From Opitutales bacterium UBA7389 (GTDB taxonomy: Bacteria; Verrucomicrobiota; Verrucomicrobiia; Opitutales; Opitutaceae): a stretch of DNA of 5,436 bases. The notes under the pieces are model-generated. The model did not search any database. It was not told the origin of the DNA and was given only the letters and a program-made list of their open reading frames with translations. The stretch is taken from NCBI GenBank assembly GCA_002474325.1, contig DKNL01000024.1:1-5436 (forward strand), written 5' to 3'. The translations under genes were made by a program, and so were the position numbers. Below are positions 1 to 5,436 of the stretch, piece by piece (the stretch's first letter is position 1; each line of letters opens with the position of its first letter).

Positions 1-1
1 A

Positions 2-460
2 ATCAAAGTTCACGAAGAGAGCGAGGTTTCCCTGGAAGACATCGAAGGTCATGACATCGTCCTTTTCGACGATATGGTTAGGACTGGTTCGACCGTAGTG
101 AAGTCCTGTCAGCTGCTAAAGCAGGTTAAACCGAGAAAAACTGTTTTTGCTCTGACCCATTTTTACGCCAGCGAAGAGGGTCGCGTGAAAATGGCCAATA
201 CGGCAATCGACGAGATTTTGACCCTGAATACGATCCCCACGGTTCTGAATAGAGATATTCAAGGGCGATTGCGAAAGAAGATGGTGGTGCTAAAGATCGA
301 AAAGTGGCTGGCCTTAAACCTTTGCCGCATACTTGATATTCCTCAACCCGAACTTGGAGACAGTCTGTACGCTATTGACATGTCATCGAAAAACTTGCGC
401 TGGAAAAAGAAAATCTGGCTTAGCGAGCAATTGAAAAGCCTTCATTCAGTCGAGAGCTAG
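2..460 (+). CDS. prs: Ribose-phosphate pyrophosphokinase (PRPP synthetase), C-terminal part
   Basis: This is a 5'-truncated gene: the frame is open from base 2 to the TAG at 458-460, giving the last 152 residues. PRPP synthetase transfers pyrophosphate from ATP to ribose-5-phosphate, making PRPP for nucleotide, His and Trp synthesis in the cytoplasm. The call rests on the PRPP-binding loop FDDMVRTGST (bases 65-94) after a hydrophobic strand (DIVLF), followed at the right distance by a THFYASEEG segment and AIDEILTLNTIP. The last two match the family's TH...VIDEV...DTIP pattern. Two things are odd. The loop has Arg and Ser where E. coli Prs has Asp and Gly (DDMIDTGGT). The protein also runs some 30 or more residues past the usual end, with a basic, Trp-containing tail (RWKKKIW). 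An in-frame ATG at 74 is internal, because the conserved strand lies upstream of it. Another type-I phosphoribosyltransferase is possible but fits the downstream segments less well. Confidence 0.85.
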   Translation: MKVHEESEVSLEDIEGHDIVLFDDMVRTGSTVVKSCQLLKQVKPRKTVFALTHFYASEEGRVKMANTAIDEILTLNTIPTVLNRDIQGRLRKKMVVLKIEKWLALNLCRILDIPQPELGDSLYAIDMSSKNLRWKKKIWLSEQLKSLHSVES

Positions 461-591
461 ACACGTGCTGTCAAATTTGTGGTGTTCCTTCGTCGATTGC
501 TTAAAAAGACTTTCTGGCTCGTTTTGTCCTATCCAGGCGGAGCCCGCGTAATGCCATCCAAGCAAGCGATCGCCGCGATTCATGTCCCGCA
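461..591. other. Intergenic gap with no supported signal
   Basis: These 131 bases separate the prs-like gene from the cytochrome gene. Just after the prs stop there is a 4-base inverted repeat (GACA/TGTC around CGTGC) with no following T run, too weak to call a terminator. A TTGCTT at 497-502 resembles a -35 box but has no acceptable -10 at normal spacing. The palindrome GCGATCGC at about 566-573 is isolated. A promoter for the downstream three-gene unit must lie here or further upstream, but I cannot place it. Confidence 0.5.
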
Positions 592-3258
592 GTGAAATTC
601 CCCATAAAGACTAGGATTTTTTATAAAATCGTCATGACGGTTTTCGCCCTACTGGCGGCGACTTTTTCCCGGGCTCAAGAGCATTCAATTGACGATCCTC
701 TGGCGACTCTGCTCAACAGCTACTGCCTGGACTGCCACAATCCTGACAAAAAGAAGGGGAAGTTGGATTTAGAAGCTGCGCTTTCAGATGATATCGCTGG
801 ACAATTCGAACTTTGGGACGAGGTGGCATGGATGTTGCGCGAGCGAGAAATGCCGCCAGAGGAAGTGCCTGACGCCACGCGACCGAGCGAAGCTGAATAC
901 GATGCTGCAGCGGTTTGGCTTGAAGAACAATTGGAGGGAATCTCTAATTCCAGCAGTGACCGCGAAACGACTCTTTCCTCAAAGCATGCTCTCATTAATC
1001 AATACTGCGTAAGCTGCCACAATTCTGAGGAGGAAAAGGGAGATCTGATTCTGGAGGGCATTTCACTGCAAAATCCTGCTGAGGCCCCGGAACTTTGGGA
1101 AAAGGTGGTCAAACGACTGGAATCGCGTCAGATGCCTCCGGCCGATCGTAAACGACCCAACGAGGCATCCTATAATGCAGTGATCGCTTCGCTAACCGAT
1201 GCCTTGGACGCCCATGCGGCAGTAAATCCGCGGCCGGGAAGGGTTGATACGTTTCGCCGGTTGAACCGAACCGAATATGCGAATTCCATACGCGACCTTC
1301 TTGGGATAGAGATCGATGCGGTGGCGCTGCTGCCGAAAGATCAGGAGAGTCATGGGTTCGATAACGTGACAGTGGGCGACCTGTCACCGAGCTTGGTCGA
1401 TAGATATATTTCAGCCGCTCAGAAGATTAGTCGACTGGCAGTCGGTACGCCATTCAAGGAGCCAAATAGCGAGATTTTCCGGGTCCGCCCTGACATGACC
1501 CAGGAGAAGCATGTCGATGGATTGCCGCTGGGAACGAGAGGAGGAATGGTTATTCCCTTCACCTTCCCATTAGACGGTGAATACGAGATCAGCGTTCGCT
1601 TGATGAGGGATCGTAACGAACATGTGGAGGGTCTAAATGAGGAGCACGAGATGGACGTGCTGCTCGATCGGGCATTAGTAGAGCGATTCACCATCAGTCC
1701 TGATCGAGGAGATCGTCGCGATGATGACATGATCGACAGCCATTTGAAAACCCACTTGTTCGTCAAGGGCGGACCGAAAGAGGTGGGCGTTACCTTTATC
1801 AAAAACCCGTACTCGGTCCTGGAGATAAAGCGCAAGCCGTTCGAAGCTCATTACAACTATCACCGGCATCCGCGTTTGTCGCCGGCGGTATTTCAAGTGA
1901 CCATTACGGGCCCATTTGATCCGGGAGGGGTTGGCGACACGCCAAGTCGGAATCGGATCTTCGATCAATGGCCAGAAACCGCCCATGAAGAGGAACAGGT
2001 AGCCAGGGAGATTCTTGGACGACTGATGAAACTGGCCTATAGGCGGGAAATTGATCGACCCGATCTTTCCAGGCCGATGCAATTCTACCGCGAAGGAGCG
2101 CAAGAAGGCGGCTTTGAGGGTGGTATTGAGCGCACGCTGTCATCCATACTCGTGAGTCCAGAGTTTCTATTCCGAGTGGAGCGGGATCCCAAAAATTTGG
2201 AGGAGAATGCATACCACATCTCCGATCTGGAATTGGCTAGTCGGCTTTCATTCTTTTTGTGGAGCAGTTTGCCGGATGAGGAACTCCTCGATCTGGCGAT
2301 AGCGGGAAAATTGAGTGATCCCGAAATTCTCCGAGAGCAAGCGCTTCGTCTCTTGGCCGATTCGAGATCCAGCAGCTTAGTAACGAATTTTGCTGGCCAG
2401 TGGCTCCATCTCAGGAATTTGGAGTCCGTTACGCCCGACCTTCGCCTTTTTCCGGATTTTGACGACAATCTCAGACAATCGTTTCGCCAGGAGACCGAGC
2501 TATTGATCGAGAGCGTCATGCGCGAAGACCGGAGCGTTCTCGAGCTTCTGGATTCCGATTACACTTTCCTCAACGAGCGATTGGCCCAGCACTACGAGAT
2601 TCCGAACATTTTCGGTTCCCGTTTCAGACGTGTAGATCTGAGCCCGGATAGCAAACGTGGGGGACTCCTTCGCCATGGCAGCATCCTAACAGTGACCTCC
2701 TACTCGACCCGTACTTCGCCAGTCATTCGAGGGAATTGGGTATTGGAGAACATTATTGGTACACCTCCTCCTCCGCCCCCTCCGGACGTACCAACGCTTG
2801 AGGAAAACAAGGTCGACGCCACTGCGACGATGCGGGAGCAACTCGAAGAACACAGAGCCAATCCAGTCTGTGCGAGTTGCCACAATCTTATGGATCCAAT
2901 CGGGTTTGCCTTGGAGAACTTTGATGCGGTCGGACGTTGGCGTGAATATGAAGATGGGGCGGAAATCGATGCTAATGGTGGGCTTCCGGACGGGAGCGAG
3001 TTCAAAGGGGTAAATAATTTGGAGGCTGGACTCCTAGATCGCCCGGAACTTTTTGTTCGATCTCTGACCGAAAAATTGCTTACATTTGCAGTCGGCAGGG
3101 GTGTTGTCGCCAACGATGCTCCAGCTATCAGGGAAATTATTCGTAAAGGGCGGGCTGATGACTACCGATTTTCTTCACTAGTGGTTGGAATCGTCGGAAG
3201 TGTGCCGTTTCAAATGAGAGAAAAAGAGCAAACCGAATTTTCTTACGCCAGGAAATAA
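592..3258 (+). CDS. Exported multiheme DUF1592/PSCyt1 protein
   Basis: This 888-residue protein is predicted to be exported by Sec: basic N-terminus, hydrophobic core near residues 13-25, and a likely cleavage after SRA (residue 28) before QEHS. Domains in order: cytochrome c (PSCyt1) with CLDCH at 45-49 and MPP at 87-89; a second PSCyt1 with CVSCH at 139-143 and MPP at 181-183; DUF1587 (RRLNRTEYANSIRDLLG, about 222-238); a beta-rich section, about 315-440; DUF1595 (about 468-530); DUF1592 (about 541-668); DUF1588 (about 679-785), with seven prolines at 725-731 and a third heme site, CASCH at 760-764; and DUF1585 (about 807-877). Order and length fit a full-length family member. Three CxxCH motifs imply up to three covalent hemes. 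GTG 592 is the first ordinary start after the in-frame TAA at 502, and it gives a complete signal peptide; ATG 634 would leave a signal without its basic end. No Shine-Dalgarno site is visible. Electron transfer is inferred from the hemes; the reaction is unknown. Confidence 0.92.
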   Translation: MKFPIKTRIFYKIVMTVFALLAATFSRAQEHSIDDPLATLLNSYCLDCHNPDKKKGKLDLEAALSDDIAGQFELWDEVAWMLREREMPPEEVPDATRPSEAEYDAAAVWLEEQLEGISNSSSDRETTLSSKHALINQYCVSCHNSEEEKGDLILEGISLQNPAEAPELWEKVVKRLESRQMPPADRKRPNEASYNAVIASLTDALDAHAAVNPRPGRVDTFRRLNRTEYANSIRDLLGIEIDAVALLPKDQESHGFDNVTVGDLSPSLVDRYISAAQKISRLAVGTPFKEPNSEIFRVRPDMTQEKHVDGLPLGTRGGMVIPFTFPLDGEYEISVRLMRDRNEHVEGLNEEHEMDVLLDRALVERFTISPDRGDRRDDDMIDSHLKTHLFVKGGPKEVGVTFIKNPYSVLEIKRKPFEAHYNYHRHPRLSPAVFQVTITGPFDPGGVGDTPSRNRIFDQWPETAHEEEQVAREILGRLMKLAYRREIDRPDLSRPMQFYREGAQEGGFEGGIERTLSSILVSPEFLFRVERDPKNLEENAYHISDLELASRLSFFLWSSLPDEELLDLAIAGKLSDPEILREQALRLLADSRSSSLVTNFAGQWLHLRNLESVTPDLRLFPDFDDNLRQSFRQETELLIESVMREDRSVLELLDSDYTFLNERLAQHYEIPNIFGSRFRRVDLSPDSKRGGLLRHGSILTVTSYSTRTSPVIRGNWVLENIIGTPPPPPPPDVPTLEENKVDATATMREQLEEHRANPVCASCHNLMDPIGFALENFDAVGRWREYEDGAEIDANGGLPDGSEFKGVNNLEAGLLDRPELFVRSLTEKLLTFAVGRGVVANDAPAIREIIRKGRADDYRFSSLVVGIVGSVPFQMREKEQTEFSYARK
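697..1221 (+). repeat. Tandem duplication of the PSCyt1 heme domain (protein level)
   Basis: Residues about 36-117 and 131-210 of the cytochrome gene are two diverged copies of one domain. Both read L-x-x-x-Y-C-x-x-C-H-N, then K-G-x-L-x-L-E, then E-L-W or equivalent, then an MPP motif, then RP-x-E-A-x-Y. The distance from the first heme cysteine to the MPP methionine is exactly 42 residues in both (45 to 87, 139 to 181), so copy order and fold are conserved. The methionine is the natural candidate for the distal heme ligand. DNA-level identity looks low, so the duplication is old. Confidence 0.85.
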
Positions 3259-3273
3259 ATGTAACGCATTGAT

Positions 3274-4620
3274 ATGCAGTATATAAAGAAAAAATTTATC
3301 CCAAGAAGAACCTTTATTAGAGGAGTGGGGGCGACATTCGCATTACCGCTGCTCGACGCCATGGTTCCGGCAGCCACAGCTTTGTCGAAGACCCCGGCGA
3401 TGGGACCCAAGCGACTAGGCTACGTTTTCATGCCGATGGGCTGCGATCAGTCCCGCTGGACGCCGCGAAGCGAGAAGACCCTCTATAAGCTTTCGCCCAT
3501 CCTAGACTCGCTTAAAGAGGTGAAGAACGACCTGACCGTTTTCACCAACATGGAGTTGCGACCCGCTTACCCCGGTTCGCACGCGACTTCCAATTCCTCA
3601 TTTCTCAGTGCAGCTAGAGCCAAGCCGACCGAAAGTTCTGACTACTATCTTGGAACGACTGCCGACCAGGTGGCTGCCAAACAAATCGGCCAGGATACAC
3701 AACTCCCATCCCTAGAACTGGCGATGGATATTATGCAAATCGTGGGGCAATGCGACAACGGATATGCCTGCGTTTACCAAAACAACCTTTCTTGGTCATC
3801 GCCCACGACGCCGCTCCCGGCAGAAGCCCATCCGCGGATCGTCTTCGAGAATCTATTTGGTGACGGTGGAACGCGCGAGGAGCGTCGGGAGGCTCTCAAA
3901 AAGCGGGCCAGTCTTCTCGATTCCATCGTAGCGGACATGAACCGCATGAAGCGGGATTTGGGGCCGTCAGACCAGGCGAAGGTTACCGATTACCTGGATG
4001 CGATCCGCGAAGTGGAGCGGCGTATTCAGAAAGCGGAATCAGACTGGAAAGACAATCCATTGCCTGACTTGGATCGTCCCGTCGGAGTGCCGGCTTCCTA
4101 TGCGGATCACGCCCGCCTCATGTTCGATTTGCAGTTGTTGGCCTATCAGGGGGACATCACGCGGATTGCCACTTTTCAAATCGCTCGGGAAACGAGTAAT
4201 CGCTCGTATCCCGAAATTGGCGTTCCGGATCCGCATCACCCCTTGTCACACCATGGGGACGACCCAGATAAGATCGCCCGCATGTCCAAGATCAACGCTT
4301 TCCACGTGTCCTTATACGCTGAATATCTGGAAAAGCTCAAGAACACGCCAGAGGGCAACGGATCGCTGCTCGATAATTCGCTCATCTTGTATGGTAGCGG
4401 AATCGGCAATCCGAATGTGCACGACCATACGAATCTGCCGATCATCGTCGCAGGTGGATCTTCAGGTGGCATGAAGGGCAACCGCCATATCCGCTACGAC
4501 AAGCCTACGCCGCTGGCGAACCTGCATCTCACTTTGTTAGATAAAGTGGGGGTTGAAATTGACTCTTTCGGAGACAGCACGGGAATGATCGACGAGCTAT
4601 TTCAGCCGCTATCCGTGTAG
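3274..4620 (+). CDS. Tat-exported DUF1552 family protein
   Basis: This 448-residue protein has a twin-arginine signal: RR at residues 11-12 in PRRTFIRG, a moderately hydrophobic stretch (GVGATFALPLL), and a plausible cut after AATA near residue 36. Tat export implies folding, and perhaps cofactor loading, before transport. The body matches DUF1552 as I remember it: RLGYVFMPMG at 48-56, a CDNGYACVY segment at 160-168, FENLFGDGGT at 191-200, YLDAIREVERRIQ at 240-252, and near the end LLDNSLILYGSGIGN followed by HDHTNLPI (383-390) and SFGDSTGMID (431-440). The family is usually thought related to DUF1501 and the alkaline phosphatase/sulfatase-like fold; no activity is established. His- and Asp-rich spots (PDPHHPLSHHGDD, 319-330; HDH, 383-385) could bind metal. 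It starts 15 bases after the cytochrome gene, so it is very likely co-transcribed. ATG 3274 is chosen because it gives the complete Tat signal; no clear ribosome binding site precedes it. Confidence 0.92.
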   Translation: MQYIKKKFIPRRTFIRGVGATFALPLLDAMVPAATALSKTPAMGPKRLGYVFMPMGCDQSRWTPRSEKTLYKLSPILDSLKEVKNDLTVFTNMELRPAYPGSHATSNSSFLSAARAKPTESSDYYLGTTADQVAAKQIGQDTQLPSLELAMDIMQIVGQCDNGYACVYQNNLSWSSPTTPLPAEAHPRIVFENLFGDGGTREERREALKKRASLLDSIVADMNRMKRDLGPSDQAKVTDYLDAIREVERRIQKAESDWKDNPLPDLDRPVGVPASYADHARLMFDLQLLAYQGDITRIATFQIARETSNRSYPEIGVPDPHHPLSHHGDDPDKIARMSKINAFHVSLYAEYLEKLKNTPEGNGSLLDNSLILYGSGIGNPNVHDHTNLPIIVAGGSSGGMKGNRHIRYDKPTPLANLHLTLLDKVGVEIDSFGDSTGMIDELFQPLSV

Positions 4621-4635
4621 CGATTCAGGAATTAC

Positions 4636-4639
4636 GGAG
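4636..4639 (+). promoter_or_regulatory. Possible ribosome binding site (GGAG) for the ankyrin gene
   Basis: GGAG ends 12 bases before the GTG at 4652. The spacing is a little long, but this is the only purine-rich Shine-Dalgarno-like site in the 31-base gap, and it supports the GTG start that is also favoured by the signal peptide. Confidence 0.4.
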
Positions 4640-4651
4640 CTGCTCTTATAT

Positions 4652-5436
4652 GTGAAAGCGTTTCGGTCCTCAGGAATCATCAAGAGCTTTCTATTCGCTT
4701 GGGCCTGCCCAGGCGTATTGATTCATGCTGTAGATACGCGTTTGACTGATGCGTGCGAAGCTAACCAGGCCGAACAGATTGAAGCAGCTTTCACAGCGAG
4801 AGCGGATCTAAATGCTTCTCAGGTCGACGGAATGACAGCCCTCCATTGGGCCTGCTATCACGATGAAACGGAATTGGCAGGGCGGCTGCTTGATCTCGGG
4901 GCTAATGTGAACGCCCGCAATCGCTACGGTATTTCCCCGCTCTATTTGGCCTGCTTAAATGGAAACGAGTCGATCGTGAAGCTCCTGCTTTCGGAGGATG
5001 TTGATCCGAATACCGCAATCAATGGTGGAGAATCAGCCCTTATGACCGCAGCTCGTACCGGAAAGATAGATACGGTTAGTGCCTTGATAAAAGCTGGAGC
5101 CGATTTGGATGCTACGGAACGCAACGGGCAAACGGCAATCATGTGGGCATCCCATGAAGGGCACGCCGCTGTCGTTAAACTACTATTGAAGTCCGGGGCG
5201 GATTATCAAACCCCACTAGAATCTGGATACACGCCATTTCTATTTGCAGTTCGAGAAGGACATCGCGACATCGTCCATTCATTTTTGGATGCGGGTGTAG
5301 ATGTCAATTTGGTGACAGAGCCGAAGCGAACCCAGAAAAAGACGCCGGTAGCTGGGACGAGCCCGCTTCTTTTGGCGGTTGAAAATGGCCACTACGATTT
5401 GGCTGTGGAACTTCTGGAACGAGGCGCGAATCCTGA
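4652..5436 (+). CDS. Exported ankyrin-repeat protein, 3' end outside window
   Basis: The frame is open from GTG 4652 to the window edge (261 full codons, then GA), so the C-terminus is missing. The N-terminus looks like a Sec signal peptide: basic residues (K2, R5, K11), a hydrophobic core (SFLFAW...GVLI) and a likely cut after IHA, residue 26. At least six ankyrin repeats follow, starting near residues 59, 92, 125, 158, 191 and 235. Typical anchors are TALHWAC, SPLYLAC, SALMTAA, TAIMWAS, TPFLFAV and SPLLLAV, each followed by a leucine-rich second helix and G-A-N/D. Repeats 5 and 6 are separated by an extra basic segment (EPKRTQKK, 223-230). Ankyrin arrays bind other proteins, and an exported one next to a cytochrome and a DUF1552 protein suggests a periplasmic scaffold or chaperone-like partner. 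The gap to the DUF1552 gene is 31 bases, which fits one operon. From memory, ankyrin proteins with this repeat wording recur beside such genes in Acidobacteriota and PVC bacteria. Confidence 0.85.
   Translation, partial: MKAFRSSGIIKSFLFAWACPGVLIHAVDTRLTDACEANQAEQIEAAFTARADLNASQVDGMTALHWACYHDETELAGRLLDLGANVNARNRYGISPLYLACLNGNESIVKLLLSEDVDPNTAINGGESALMTAARTGKIDTVSALIKAGADLDATERNGQTAIMWASHEGHAAVVKLLLKSGADYQTPLESGYTPFLFAVREGHRDIVHSFLDAGVDVNLVTEPKRTQKKTPVAGTSPLLLAVENGHYDLAVELLERGANP
4826..5436 (+). repeat. Ankyrin repeat array (protein level)
   Basis: Five consecutive repeats have a period of 33 residues (99 bases), and a sixth is offset by an insertion of about 11 residues. The pattern is G-x-T/S-x-L-x-x-A, a short turn, then V/L-x-x-L-L, then G-A-D/N. 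The copies are diverged at the DNA level. The array is cut by the window edge, so the total number is unknown. Confidence 0.85.

Noticed and set aside
459..471. GACA/TGTC inverted repeat containing CACGTG just after the prs-like stop
   Set aside because: The stem is only about four base pairs and has no T run after it, so it is not a credible terminator or operator on its own.
1419..2519. Long open frames on the minus strand within the cytochrome gene
   Set aside because: They overlap a gene with unmistakable family motifs on the + strand, and their products are Ser/Arg-rich low-complexity sequence with no recognisable domain, as expected for antisense shadows.
3259..3264. ATG-TAA start-stop minimal reading frame between the cytochrome and DUF1552 genes
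   Set aside because: It could in principle help reinitiation, but six bases of this kind arise easily by chance and no ribosome binding site accompanies it.
3998..4474. 158-codon + strand open frame inside the DUF1552 gene
   Set aside because: It lies out of frame within conserved DUF1552 sequence, its product is rich in Arg, Cys and Ile, and it has no domain.
5434..5436. Apparent TGA at the last three bases of the window
   Set aside because: The ankyrin frame reads CCT at 5432-5434 followed by GA, so this TGA is out of frame and the gene continues beyond the window.
1..5436. Mobile elements, CRISPR arrays, tRNA or rRNA genes
   Set aside because: I saw no transposase or integrase motifs, no regularly spaced identical DNA repeats and no tRNA- or rRNA-like sequence; the regular repeats present are diverged protein domains.

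Overview
The window suggests a bacterium of the Planctomycetota-Verrucomicrobiota (PVC) group, or an Acidobacteriota-like relative. The reason is the gene set: a multi-domain DUF1592-type cytochrome c protein beside a DUF1552 protein is a pairing I know mainly from those phyla. Base composition looks mid-GC by eye. Recognisable Shine-Dalgarno sites are weak or absent, and two of the three complete gene starts are GTG. The phylum call is an inference from families and not a sequence match.

Layout, all on the + strand. (1) Bases 2-460 are the 3' end of a ribose-phosphate pyrophosphokinase (prs-like) gene, with its start outside the window. (2) Bases 461-591 are a short gap with no convincing promoter or terminator. 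(3) Bases 592-3258 encode an 888-residue Sec-exported protein with two tandem planctomycete-type cytochrome c domains, a beta-rich middle section, then the DUF1595, DUF1592, DUF1588 and DUF1585 blocks and a third heme-binding CxxCH. (4) After 15 bases, 3274-4620 encodes a 448-residue DUF1552 protein with a twin-arginine signal. (5) After 31 bases, an ankyrin-repeat protein starts at a GTG at 4652, has its own Sec signal peptide and runs off the right edge of the window.

The last three genes are closely spaced and co-directional, so they are probably one transcription unit. All three products carry export signals, by Sec, Tat and Sec respectively. They look like one extracytoplasmic module: a likely triheme electron-transfer or substrate-binding protein, a Tat-exported partner distantly related to DUF1501/alkaline-phosphatase-like proteins, and an ankyrin scaffold. 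No substrate or reaction can be read from the sequence, and these DUF families have no settled biochemical role that I know of. The module is the most interesting item here, but its families are known and common in these phyla, so I do not claim a new system. The prs-like gene is an ordinary housekeeping neighbour and probably not part of the module.
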